Source: Triticum aestivum
Taxonomy: Eukaryota > Streptophyta > Magnoliopsida > Poales > Poaceae
Assembly (NCBI RefSeq): GCF_018294505.1
Contig: NC_057798.1
Span: 375,716,189 to 375,780,188, forward strand
Reading direction: 5' to 3'
DNA length: 64,000 bases
Positions 1-11,833 of this stretch are shown piece after piece (position 1 is the first letter of the stretch; every line of letters starts with the position of its first letter). The position numbers and the translations under genes are program-made. The notes beneath the pieces were generated by a model. The model had not been told where the DNA came from, did no database searches, and saw only the letters and a list, made by a program, of their open reading frames with translations.

Positions 1-1247
1 CAGCATTTTGGGCATCAAGATGACCTCAAATGCAAATGATGCAATGGAATGAAATGATGTACATGTCGAGGCGAAGATTTTGATATATCATATGCCCAAA
101 ACGGAGCTACGGTTGCGGAGATACAAGCAGTCAAAGGTAGCAAAAAAAATAAGGGGGAGAGGGAAAGTCAACCCCTAGGGTTTCAAAATTCCAGATCTGA
201 GATCCAGATCGAGGCACGGGAACCGAGGCGGCCGGGGTACTGTAGCTCGCCGGAGTCGGAGCTCGCCGGAGACGCGGGCCGTCGGTCGGGGAGGAGGTTG
301 CCGGGGCGGCGCCGGCGTGGAGGCGGTCGGCGCGGCGCGGCGCCGGGGACGGCGAGGCGGCGGCGGCCGGCTCGGACGGGGAGGCGTGCGCCGGCGGCGG
401 AGTTGCGGCGCGGCGGCGGCGGCTGCTCCGGCCGCCGGAGCCGGAAGGGGCGGCGGCGCTGGAGGCGGGGAGGCGCGGGGGCGCCTGGGCCCGGGAGACG
501 GCGCGCGGGGGCCGGGCGCGGGCCAGGCGGGCCGGCGGCGATGCGGTCCCGCCCTGGGGACAGGTGGCGGGCGCTGGGTGGCTGGCGGCGGTGGGCGGAC
601 GTTGTCCGGTCGGATCCGGACACGTCCGTCGGTGGGGGGGGGGGTTGATCTGTTTTTTTTTCGAGGAGGACGGGGAGGAATCTGAGATTAGGAATGGGGG
701 GGTGTGTATATATAGGCATAAGTGGAGCTAGGAGAGTCCAAATGAGGTGCGGTTTTCGCCCACACGATCGTGATCGAACGACCGAGACGATGGAGCAGAG
801 TTTGGTGGGTTTTGGGCCAAATTTGGGGGGTGTTGGGCTGCAACACACACGAGGCCTTTTCGGTCCCTCGGTTAACCGTTGGACTATCAAACGAAGTCCA
901 AAAGGTACGAAACTTGACAGGTGGTCTACCGGTAGTAAACCAAGGCCGCTTGGCAAGTCTCGGTCCAATCCGGAAATGTTTAATTCCCAAACACAAAAGA
1001 AAGCTAGAAATGACCACCGGAGGAGAACAAAGCGCCGGAATGCAAAACGGACAACGGGGAAAATGCTCGAATGCATGAGATGAACACGTATGCAAATGCA
1101 AGGCACGTGATGACATGGTATGAGATGCATGAAAACGAAAACAACACACGGAGACAAGGACCCGAACCCGAGAAATAAATATAACTTAGCGCCGGAGACG
1201 GCAAGAGTTGGAGTACAAATGGGGAAAGTTACATCTGGGGCGTTACA
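1..1247 (-). repeat. Gypsy-type LTR, minus strand, cut by window edge
   Basis: Read on the minus strand the sequence opens at 1247 with TGTAACGCCCCAGATGTAAC, the usual start of a group of Triticeae Gypsy LTRs. A TATA box lies at about 704-713 (minus), followed by a C tract and an extremely GC-rich leader (about 240-640). Several long open frames cross the GC-rich part on both strands, but they follow base composition and show no domain, so none is called as a gene. The other LTR end and the body of the element lie outside the window. The exact family is not certain. Confidence 0.6.
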
Positions 1248-1941
1248 ACTGGGCCGGCCCGTCAGGGGCTCCCTTAGACGCGAGCGCAGCGCCTTACTCG
1301 CTGAAGGCGAGAAATAGCAGCGCCCAGGCGAAGGAAGCGACAAACAGTTGGGTAGCAGAAAAAATAGCGAGGAACTGATTGCTATTAACGAGGCGACGTG
1401 ATCATTAGGGGAGGGGGGGTTCTCGCCCCCCTTGTCACCCCTTGAATTCGTCCCTGCGTCCGCTATGAGATGCTGGAGCGACAACAAAAAGAGTTGGCGA
1501 CGCGCAAGATGAGGATGCGGTGAGGCGGAGGTGGACGCGCACGCGGAGGCTGTCTACGCGGCAGCGACGACACCTCCTTGATCGGGGAGCATCTTCCTGG
1601 GATGGCCGGTCCGGTAGGGTAGAAATGCACGGACTGCCGGATTGATGTTTTTTTGGATTCGGGCATGTAAAAACTAAGCATATTTGCTTTTTTTATTGTG
1701 ATCGGCGATGCGATCCGACACAGGTGTGATCCGGCGCGTTTGGATCAGCGTAAAATTGAATTTAAATTTGCTGACGGACATATTGCGGCTACGATTGGAT
1801 GGCTTCCTCCCACATTAGTGTCCACGGACTAATTCCCCTGTCCACGGGCGGATGCGGAAGATATTTTATTGGTTGCCGTTGAAGATGCCCTTAGAAAATA
1901 AGAAACTTTCGTATTGCAATGTTAAACACTTCAGAACTTGA
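1248..1941. other. Unassigned intergenic stretch
   Basis: No gene was recognised. The end of the stretch (about 1870-1900) reads like the terminal repeat of a grass PIF/Harbinger-type MITE (gaagatgcccttag), but the matching opposite end was not found. The rest (1250-1700) is probably old transposon sequence. Confidence 0.3.
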
Positions 1942-3297
1942 GGGCGTGTTTGCTTGCCCGCATAGAGCTCAACCAGGCCCGCGTGGGAAGCCAAAGGCCT
2001 GTTTGGTTGTCGGTTTCACTATTGGGCCTGCATCGCACGGTTCTTAAAGGCGCCCAGAGCCTGGCTCGCTGGAAACGCTCGAATCAGCAGTTTCTCGCGA
2101 GCCAGGCCGAGCCGAGCGCAAGCCGGCGGGCCCTTACACGAGTGGAGACGGGAGGGACGCGAGGTGATTACCTGAGGTCTTCTTCAAAGCTCCTATCTAA
2201 TCTCCTCCCTCTGATCTACACAACGGTGCTTCGGTTCAAGGTAAACTCTACAGGAAAAAGATGCATCTCGATGCTACGGTTCCATTCAGGCGATTGATTC
2301 GTAGTTTCGTCGGCCGTAAGTTCTTAGTTTCATCTTCCCGTTTGGAGTTATTCTGAACGAATTTTGTTAGATTCGTCGCGCACGATCGATCATTTGAAAT
2401 TTTCTTTGACCAGCAGCCTAATCTCGCAGTTCCTCACAACATTCGTGTTGTAAGTTTTTGGTTTCGACGTCGTACCTTCATATCTCTTTGAATAGCAGTC
2501 TAATGTATTGACGCCGCCATGTCGAGTTCCTCTGTCCTCTGCTCAAAGCCCTCCTATTCGTCTCTCTCGACGCTGACGCCCTTCCCCTTGATCTCCTTGC
2601 CTGCGTCCTACTACACTAGAGTCGTTTCCGGCGTCACTTATCTCGGCCTACTCTCTGTCATCCTCCTACTGCATTGACGCTGCAATGGCACGCACACTGC
2701 AGTTCGCCGCACCGCCAACGGGGTCAATCATCTTGGCCTCCTCTCTCTCGCCCTACTACACTAGAGTCGTTTCCGGCGTCGATCATCTCGGCCTCCTCTC
2801 ACGTCCACTGCACTGACGATACCATGGTGCGAGCACTGCATTCTCCTCCTCTGTCAACTGTGTTTGCGCGAGCACTGCAACTAGTTTGCCGACGGTGTCG
2901 CTCGCCGTGCCGCCGACGGGGTCGCTCGCCCACGACTCCATGCTCGCCATGTCGGACACGGCGCCACGGCCACTATCCACCGCAGTCGCCATGGTCCGGT
3001 GCACACTACATTTCTTCTCCCCCTTCCTCTGCTAGCTCTTAACCCTGTGTGCTAAGTGCAAGTGTTAGCTCTTAATCATACCTCATGCAGGCAGCCAAAC
3101 AACGTGTAGTTGTATGCGCCGAGACGATGCGGGCAACCAAACAACGTGCCAAAATTGATCCCCTAATGCAGGAAGTCCATATGCAGGTAACCAAACAACC
3201 TGCAGATGTCGCAGATAAGGCTGTTTTTTCAGAGCCAGGCTGGGTTGAGATGTGTATGCAACGTAGGTACTATTCACTACTGTAACCAAACACGCCC
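1942..3297. mobile_element. Candidate non-autonomous TIR DNA transposon
   Basis: The segment opens with GGGCGTGTTTG and closes with its inverted copy (CAAACACGCCC at 3287-3297), a terminal-repeat style common in grass DNA transposons. Inside is an imperfect tandem duplication with a period of about 145 bases (a block starting near 2608 recurs near 2753, sharing CTACTACACTAGAGTCG). Three copies of a CCAAACAACSTG-like motif sit near the right end (3090-3210). No transposase was recognised and no clear target-site duplication was found, so superfamily and exact borders are open. Small open frames inside show no recognisable domain. Confidence 0.45.
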
Positions 3298-4959
3298 AAA
3301 TGTGTTCGGGCAGCCGCGAAGGCCAGGCCAGCCAATCTTAAGATCAGCCCCCCCTACCCACACCCATTAATCTGGTATATGCAGTTATTATTACAATTGC
3401 ATAAGAGAAATGACTAGATTTCATCATTACTGTAGTAGTAGTGGACTAACGTCTGTTTCCGCAGAAGAACCGAGTCAAAAATATTGCTTGCAAGCAACAT
3501 AACAGGTTGTGACTGGGTCAGGATGATAGGTTTGTTATACTTATGTCTTGATGACGGAACCATTTGGATGATGAAGGTGCATAGAGTCATCCTCTAGCTT
3601 TTCGAGATCGGTCCAGATACGCATGGAGTTTTGTTTGGATGCAAGTGACAGAGTTTTATCTTGCATGGCGTCAGGCCTATGTCCATTTCTGAATGTCACA
3701 GGCTTGGCTACCACCTGGACTGACATTTGGCAGGACAGGAGGACTTCGAGGGCAAGAAATAACATAAAGAAAAGGTAGTAACAACGACCAGAGCAGATGA
3801 GGAAGTTGATCGTGGATATACAATCGTTTCGGGGTCTAAAGACAGATGATTACAAGGATCTTGTCCGACGCCTGTGGCAGCGTGCGCGTGTTGGACGATG
3901 GCGTCAGGCGAGTGAGAACCAGCGTCAAATTGCACCACATGTGGAGCAGCTATGGCTCCTTTGTTTATCAAGGAGAGCTGTGACCTGTGAGCTAACAAAA
4001 ATGCTACTGTACTGTTCACCAAGGAGACCATGTTCATGTAAATTATACTGCAGTACACTTCCGACAATGACCAAGACTAAATCAGTATAATACACCAAGA
4101 AATGATTAGCCATGAAAGTTCCTTCAAAATACAGGCTTCAAACGGAAATAGATGTGCTTCTGTATTTTCATCAAGGAATAAAGGAGAATTAGGGAATCCA
4201 GTAGATAAGAAGCTACACTTGCTAACCATATATTCTAGAAAGGTAACGCTACGCCTCGGCCGGGTGATGATCTTAAAAGATCGACCGACTCGCTGGTCGT
4301 TGGATGGAGCCCATAATAACCGTTCAATCGACAGCCACGTGAGCGCCAACCTTTGCAACATGGCTGGTGTTGCACTCATCCACTGCAATAGGAGTCTTGT
4401 TGCAAAACACCATGAACCGTTTTTTCCTCCTGTTGCAAGCCATTGCAACAATACAAAAGTTTCGGAAATATAGCTCCAGTTGCAAAACAAATGCAACAAC
4501 ATGCATGTTTCAGAAAACCATAGCGCTTGTTTTCATACCATTGCAACATGACGCATGTTTTAGGAACATGGCCCCAGTTGCAGAAGCGTGGTAGAGACAG
4601 TCGCCAACGGATCCACGATGTAAGTGCTACACAGAGTGGCGGGGGAGAGCTAGGGGACAGGGGAGAGCCATGGCCGCGGTGCGTCGCAGCAGTGGGAGCA
4701 GCCTGTTCCTAACCTCAACCAACACTGAGTCGACGAGGAAGCCGCCGACCACACTAGCTCTCGCCCCTGCCTTTTCACCAGTGGCCACTCCTACTCTGGC
4801 CGGTGCGCCTCAAGGTGACAGCGTCATTCGTCATCTGAATGCACGGGCACCAGACTCCCTAGTCACTGACGGTGCCCCGGCTAGGGGGTCTCTCACCGCG
4901 TCGTCTCCTGGCCAGGTGGGACGGCCCGAGGACCCCATGTTGGCTCACTAGTGGGGCAC
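3298..4959. other. Unassigned repeat-derived stretch
   Basis: No gene was recognised. Bases 4345-4590 carry many TTGCAAC/GTTGCAA words in both orientations, a pattern also seen at 24710-24760 and typical of DNA transposon ends in Triticeae. An open frame at 4670-4951 (plus, 93 aa) is rich in Ser, Thr, Pro and Ala and shows no domain; it is not supported as a gene. Confidence 0.3.
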
Positions 4960-6137
4960 GCCAAGCGGCACATGGCGTATGAAAGGAAGGCTTCCAAAGA
5001 CTTGGCGTATACTCCAAGATATCAGAAGTCATCTACAACACATTCTCCTTGTACGTAACCGACTAGGATGTTACCGTAGACCCTCTGGTACCTGTATAAA
5101 CTGACGGGTAGGGCTCATAGACGACAAATAATGATCTCGAGATAGATCATCTATATTGTGTACTCCACCCAAAAGCAATTAAACACAAGCAAGACGTATG
5201 GTTTTATCTATGAGGAGAGCCTGAACCTGGATAAAAACATGTGCCCCTGTTACCATCGTGTCAAGACCCTTAGTTCGGGACCCCTACCCGAGATCCACCA
5301 GATTTGAGTCCGTCATTGGTGGCCCATACATGTCCCGCTAAGCAGTCGCAATGATTCGATGGGGAACAAGATCGACGAGCAGATCGGCACCGGCATGACC
5401 TCCGTGCAGGGCAGATCTTTGTCTTTGGCAGCAACGCCCTCTTCGCCAATTCGACTGGCCACCTAGGCCAGGTCGAAACCTTTTCTCCAGGTTGAATCAT
5501 CATCAGAAACATGGAATACACTATGGATTCCCGCGGAGAGCTGGTCTTCACAAGCTGGGCTTCAAACTAGACCGAGGACCAGCATGAGAGACTCATCCCG
5601 GCCTAGATGTTAGATCCGGCCCAGGATGAGAGCTGGAGTCCTACTTCAAACCCAGCCTCAGGCAGGCCCCGATAACATCTCTCGAGGCCAAGACGACATA
5701 TCTGGCCAAATGTGAAGACCATGGATCCATGTCAGATCAGATCTTTGAAAGCTCTCGTTGGAACCGTTTTCAGATCGGGCCCAGGAGGAGCGCGGGAAAT
5801 CTCTCTTGAACAAGATGTTAGATCGGATTCAAAGGCTCGAAATATCAACGACTAGACTTTTACATCCATTTTGCATCATGTTTTCCTATTGTTATTTATG
5901 ATGTTTTTATGCATAATAATGGCTTTTGGAGTATTTCTAATGCCATTTCTCTCATAATATGCAAGATTTACACAAAGAGGAAGAATGCCGACAACTAAAA
6001 TTCTGGACCTGAAAAAGCTACGTCAGAGTTACCTATTCTGCACATCTCCTAATAAGCTGAAATTTCACAGAGATTTTTTGTGGAATATTTAAGAAATATT
6101 GGAGCAAACAATTACCATAGGGGGCCCACCAGGTGGT

Positions 6138-7105
6138 TGATGTCTACTACAACTTGTTCTTGTAGACTCGTGTTGGGCCTCCAAGCGTAGAGTTTTGTAG
6201 GACAGTAGCAAATTTCCCTCAAAAGTGGATGACCTAAGGTTTATTAATCCGTGGGAGGTGTAGGATGAAGATGGTCTCTCTCAAACAACCCTGCAACCAA
6301 ATAATAAAAAGTCTCTTGTGTCTCCAACACACCAAATACGATGGTAAATTGTATAGGTGCACTAGTTCGGCAAAGAGATGGTGATAAAACTGTAATATGG
6401 ATAGTAGATATTAAGTTTGTAATAGTAACAATAAAAAATAACAAGGTAGCAAGTAACAAAAGTGAGCACAAACGGTATTGCAATGCTTGAAAAGAAGGCC
6501 TAGGGTCCGTACTATCGCTAGTGCAATCTCTCAACAGTGTTAATCTAATTCGATCGTATAACCATCCCTCAACGTGGGATGAAGAACCACTCCAAAGTTC
6601 TTATCTAGCGGAGAACATAAGAATAAATTGTTTGTAGGGTACGAAACCACCTCAAAGTTATTCTTTCTGTTCGATCTATTCAAGAGTTCGTACTAAAATA
6701 ACACAAAGTTATTCTTTCCGTTTGATCTATCCAAGAGTTCGTACTAAATAACATCATATGATACGCATCAACCAACTCTAATGTCATCTAGATACTCCAA
6801 TGTCGCCACAAGTATCCATGAGTTAATTATACGATACGCATCAAATAATTTCAGATTCATAATACTCAATCCAACACAAAGAACCACAAAGAGTGCCCCC
6901 AAGATTTCTACCGAAGAAACAAAGACGAGAACGTGCGTCAACCCCTATGCATAGATTACCCCAATGTTACCTCGGGAATCCGCGAGTTGAGTGCCAAAAC
7001 ATGTCTCAAGTGAATCAATATAATACCCCATTGTCACCATGGGTATTCATATGCAAGACATATATCAAGTGCTCCGAGTGAGGTTACTGATAACGTTGGA
7101 GATGA
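6138..7105 (-). repeat. 3' LTR of the Athila-like element, internally deleted
   Basis: This copy follows the full LTR (8955-10608) closely from its TGATGTCTACTAC border up to about 7074, then jumps across about 745 bases to the far LTR end (GATAACGTTGGAGATGA, 7089-7105). Fourteen bases of unrelated filler (7075-7088) sit at the junction. Confidence 0.7.
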
Positions 7106-8166
7106 AAGAGGGGATGCCTTCCGGGGCATCCCCAAGCTTAGTTGCTTGGATCTTCCCTGAATATTACCTTGGGGGTGCCTTGGGCATCCCCGAGCTTAGG
7201 GTCTTGCCACTCCTTATTCTCCTCATATCGACATCCCATCCAAAACTTGAAAACTTCAATCACACAAAACTTAATGGAACTTCGTGAGATAGGTTAGTAT
7301 GATAAAGACAAATCATTCATTTTGGTGCTATCAAAGACAAGATTCATAATTGTTTCCAAACAATGCATACTGTAGCATATAATTTCTACAATTTATATTG
7401 ATCAATATAAGCCATAGAAACTAGAAAACAAGCAAACTATGCATTGAAAACAGAATCTGTCAAAAACAGAACAATTTGTAATGATCTGGACAACTACCAT
7501 ACTTCTGCTCCTACAAAAATTCTGAAAATTTAGGAAAACATAGGAAATTTGTATATAAATCATCTATAAAAAATTAGAATTTTACCGCTTTCCAGTGAAT
7601 TTAAAAAATTCTGTTACTGGAAGCAAAAGTTTCCGTTTTTGCACAGAATCAAGTCAATTATCATCCACACTATCCCAAAGGCCTTACTTGGTACTTTGTT
7701 GAAACAAAAGCTATAAAACATGATTACTACATTAGCCTAATAATGTGAACACACAAAAATAGTAGGGGTAAATGTTGGGTTGTCTCCCAACAAGTGCTTT
7801 TCTTTAATGCCTTTTTAGCTAGGCATGATGATTTCAATGATGCTCACATAAAAGATAAGAATTGAAACGTAACAAGAGCATCACGAATCACATGGCAAGC
7901 ACATTTAAGCCTCACCCACTTCCTATGCATAGGGAGTTTGTGAGGAAACAATTTATGGGAGCAAGAATCCACTAACATAGGGAGGCAAGACAAGCATAAC
8001 TTCAAGATTTTCAACACATAGAGAGGAAACTTGATATTATTGAGATATGTATGAGCATATCTTCCTCCCTCATAAAAATTTCAGTAGCATCATGAATGAA
8101 TTCAACAATATAACTATCACATAAAGCATTATTTTCATGATGCATAAGCATAGAAATTTTATTACT

Positions 8167-8763
8167 CTAAACATAAGCAAATTTATTCTCATCAATAGTA
8201 GTGGGAGCAAACTCAAAAAAATACCTATCATGAGATTGAAAATTAAAATCATGATGACAAGTTTCATGGTTATCATTATTCTTTGTAGCATACATGTCAT
8301 CACCATAATCATCATATATAGGAACTTTGTTGTCATAATCAATTGCAACCTCTTCCAAAATAGTGGATTCATCACTAAATAAAGTTATGACCTCTCCAAA
8401 TCCACTTTCATAATTATCACAATAAGATTTAATACCCTCCAAAATACTGGGATCATTATTACCTAGAGTTGACACTCTTCCGAACACACTTTCATCAATA
8501 TAATCATCATAGTAAATATTCTCATCAAAAGTAGGGGGACTAAAAATATCATCTTCATCAAATATAACATCCCCAAGCTTATGGATTTGCATATCATTAG
8601 CATCATGGATATTCAAAGAATTCATACCAACAATATTGCAATCATGATCATCATTTATGCCAAACATTTTATTGAATTCTTCTTCTATCAATTGAGCAAA
8701 AAATTTCTTTCCATCATTTTCAATAAAGACATTATTAATATAAACAATATGAGACCACCTCAA
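8167..8763 (-). CDS. Acidic ORF of unknown function in the Athila-like element
   Basis: An open frame of 198 aa lies about 160 bases downstream of the primer-binding site of the non-autonomous Athila-like element, in the position where gag would start. It is rich in Asp, Glu, Asn and Ile, with repeated short blocks of the type DDYD and ESVFG/ESGFG (residues about 85-150). No zinc knuckle, protease or membrane segment is visible. I do not recognise the protein. It could be a decayed or replaced gag, or an accessory frame kept by non-autonomous copies. The AT-rich base composition of the whole interior also favours long frames, so it may have no function. Confidence 0.4.
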   Translation of the reverse strand: MRWSHIVYINNVFIENDGKKFFAQLIEEEFNKMFGINDDHDCNIVGMNSLNIHDANDMQIHKLGDVIFDEDDIFSPPTFDENIYYDDYIDESVFGRVSTLGNNDPSILEGIKSYCDNYESGFGEVITLFSDESTILEEVAIDYDNKVPIYDDYGDDMYATKNNDNHETCHHDFNFQSHDRYFFEFAPTTIDENKFAYV

Positions 8764-8862
8764 TTCCTTTTTTTGTAATTTTTTTCATAAACCAAACTAG
8801 TGATAAAACAAGAAACTAAAAGATTCACTTGCAAGATCTAAAGATATACCTTCAAGCACTCA

Positions 8863-8944
8863 CCTCCCCAGCAACGGCGCCAGAAAAGAGCTTCGTTGAC
8901 GGGATGCGAGTGCCGCTTACCTAACCTCCCCGGCAACGGCGTCA
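8863..8944 (-). repeat. Duplicated primer-binding site region
   Basis: Two copies of the primer-binding site lie 62 bases apart: 8925-8944 (minus TGACGCCGTTGCCGGGGAGG, next to the LTR) and 8863-8882 (minus TGGCGCCGTTGCTGGGGAGG). Each is preceded on the minus strand by the same spacer, AGCTCTTTTC. The outer copy matches TGGCGCC perfectly, while the copy next to the LTR has one change. Confidence 0.75.
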
Positions 8945-8954
8945 GAAAAGAGCT

Positions 8955-9991
8955 TGATGTCTACTACACAACTTGTTCTTGTAGACTCGTGTTGGGCCTC
9001 CAAGCGCAGAGTTTTGTAGGATAGTGGCAAATTTCCCTCAAATGGATGACCTAAGGTTTATCAATCCGTGGGAGGTGTAGGATGAAGATGGTCTCTCTCA
9101 AATAACCTTGCAACCAAATAATAAAAAGTCTCTTGTGTCCCCAACCCACCAAATACAATGGTAAATTGTATAGGTGCACTTGTTCGGCGAAGAGATGGTG
9201 ATAAAAGTGTAATATGGATAGTATATGTTAATTTTGTAGTAGTAACAATAAAAAACAGCAAGGTAGCAAGTAACAAAAGTGAGCACAAATGGTATTGCAA
9301 TGCTTGAAAACAAGGCCTAGGGTCTGTACTTTCCCTAGTGCAATCTCTCAACAATGCTAATCTAATTGGATCGTATAACCATCCCTCAACGTGCGAAAGA
9401 ATCACTCCAAAGTTCTTGTCTAGCGGAGAACATAAGAAGAAATTGTTTGTAGGGTACGATCTATTCAAGAGTTCGTACTAAAATAACACAAAGTTATTCT
9501 TTCTGTTCGATCTATCCAAGATTTCGTACTAAAATAACACCATATGATACGCATCAACCAATAACTCCAATGTCACCACGAGTATCCATGAGTTAATTAT
9601 ACAATACGCATCAAACAATTTCAGATTCATAATACTCAATCCAACACAAATAACCTCAAAGAGTGCCCCAAGATTTCTACCGGAGAAACAAAGACGAGAA
9701 CATGCATCAACCCCTATGCATAGATTACCCCAATGTCACCTCAGGAATTCATGAGTTGAGTGCCAAAACATATCTCAAGTGAATCAATATAATACCCCGT
9801 TGTCACCATGGGTATTCATATGCAAGACATATATCAAGTGCTCTCAAATCCATAAAAGTATTCAATTCGATAAAACAAAATCTCAAAGGAAAAACTCAAA
9901 TCATCACAACAAGATAGAGATGGAGAAACACCATATGATCCAACTATATTAACAAAGCCCGCGATACATCAAGATAGTGATATCTCAAGAA

Positions 9992-10027
<36 letters not shown>

Positions 10028-10608
10028 AACACATAGCTACTGGTACAAACCCTTAGCCCTGAGGGTGGACTACTCCCTCCTCATCATGGTGGCCATAGGG
10101 ATGATGAAGATGGCCACCGGTGATGATTTCCCCCTCCGACAGGGTGCCAGAATGGGTCTAGATCTGTTTTTCGTGGCTACAGAGGCTTGTGGCGGCGGAA
10201 CTCCTGATCTAGGGTTATCTTCGGAGGTTTTGAAATATTTGGGAATTTATAAGGCGAAGAGGCGGTGCGGGAGGCCACCGAGGTGGGCACAACCCACCAT
10301 GGCGCGCGTGGGCCCCCAGGCATACCCAGGTGGGTTGTGCCCCCCTGGGGGCACCCCTCTGGTACTTCTTTGGCCCACCGAATGTCTTATGGTCCAAATA
10401 AATCTCCAAAAAGTTTTGCTGCGTTCGGTATTGATTTCTGCAAAGTAAAAAAACAAACAAAAAACAACAATTGGCATTGGGCATTATGTCAATAGGTTAG
10501 TCCCAAAAATTGATATAAAGTTGCTACAAAATGATTGTAAAACATCCAAGAATGATAATATAACAACATGGAACAATCAAAAATTATAGATACGTTGGAG
10601 ATGTATCA
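8955..10608 (-). repeat. 5' LTR of the Athila-like element
   Basis: Full-length LTR of 1654 bases, TGATGTCTACTAC to GTTGGAGATGTATCA on the plus strand, read on the minus strand by the element. It contains a (GA)n tract at 9995-10024 and a promoter-proximal segment that is missing from the other LTR. Confidence 0.75.
9995..10024. repeat. (GA)15 microsatellite
   Basis: An uninterrupted GA repeat of 30 bases inside the full Athila-like LTR. Confidence 0.95.
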
Positions 10609-11833
10609 GTGGGCACAACCCACCTGGGCGCGCCAGGGCCCCCAGGTGCGTCTGGTGGGTTGTGCCCACCTCTAGTTTCCATCTTATTATATATAGGTCA
10701 TTTTGACCTAGAAAAAATTAGGGGGGGGACTTTTGGGACGAAGCGCCGCCGTCTCGAGGCGGATCTTGGGCAAGAGCACTTTTGCCCTCTGGCGGAGCGA
10801 TTCCGTCAGGGGAACTTCCCTCCCAGAGGGGGAAATCATCGTCATCATCATCACCAACAACTCTTCCATTTTTGAGAGGGCAATCTCCATCAACATCTTC
10901 AACAGCACCATCTTCTCTCAAACCCTAGTTCATCTCTTGTGTTCAATCTTTGTACCGAAGCCTTAGATTGGTACTTGTGGGTGACTAGTACTGTTGATTA
11001 CATCTTGTAGTTGATTACTATATGGTTTATTTGATGGAAGATTATATGTTTAGATCCATTATGCTATTTAATACCCCTCTGATCTTGAGCATGATTATCA
11101 TTTGTGAGTAGTTACTTTTGTTCTTGAGGTCACGAGAGAAGTCATGTTGCAATTAATCATGTGAACTTGATATGTGTTCGATATTTTGATGATATGTATG
11201 TTGTGATTCCCTTAGTAGTGTCATGTGAACGTCGAGTACATGGCACTTCACCTTATTAGGGCCTAAGGAAATGCATTGTGGAGTAGTTATTAGATGATGG
11301 GTTGCTAGAGTGACAGAAGCTTAAACCCTAGTTTATGCGCTACTTTGTAAGGGACCGATTTGGATCCAAAAGTTTAATGCTATGGGTAGATTTTATATTA
11401 ATACTTTTCTCATAGTTGCGGATGCTTGCGAGGGGGTTAATCATAAGTAGGAGGTTTGTTCAAGTAAGAACAACACCTAAGCAACTATCCACCCACATAT
11501 TAAATTATCAAAGTAGCGAACACAAACATGATGAAAGTGACATGGTGCAATTCCCGTTTCCATTCAAGAATGCTTTGCTTATTATAAGAGACCGTTTTGG
11601 CCTGTCCTTTGCCACAAAAGGATTGGGATACCTTTCTGCACTTTATTTACCGTTACTGTTATTTGCTCGTTACAAATTACCTTGCTATCAAACTATTTGT
11701 TACCAACTATTTTAGTGCTTGCAGTTAATACCTTGCTGAAAAGCACTTGTCATTTCCTTCTGCTCCTTGTTGGGTTCGATGCTCTTACTTATTGAAAGGA
11801 CTACAATTGATCCCCTATACTTGTGGGTCATCA

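Larger units (their letters stand above)
6138..10608 (-). mobile_element. Non-autonomous Athila-like Gypsy element
   Basis: On the minus strand the order is 5' LTR (10608-8955), primer-binding site (8944-8925), a short interior of about 1.85 kb, then a deleted 3' LTR (7105-6138). The flanks gtggt (6133-6137) and gtggg (10609-10613) match at four of five bases. The primer-binding site resembles the 3' end of plant tRNA-Asp, as used by Athila elements. The interior has no gag, protease, reverse transcriptase or integrase; it holds an acidic open frame (8167-8763) and AT-rich non-coding sequence. Movement would need proteins from another element. Insertion was into the LTR at 5858-11833. Confidence 0.7.
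5858..11833 (+). repeat. Gypsy solo LTR, split by an Athila-like element
   Basis: Two pieces, 5858-6137 and 10614-11833 (about 1.5 kb together), form one LTR that ends CTATACTTGTGGGTCATCA. The five bases tagac precede the left border (5853-5857) and follow the right border (11834-11838), a perfect target-site duplication. The left border reads TTTTACATCC instead of a TG start, so a mutated first base or slightly different border is possible. No internal region accompanies it, which indicates LTR-LTR recombination. It belongs to the same broad group as the solo LTR at 45352-46861. Confidence 0.6.

Noticed and set aside
183..1487. Open frame of 434 aa on the minus strand
   Set aside because: It runs through an LTR and its GC-rich leader, is Pro/Arg-rich and has no domain. 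The length follows base composition.
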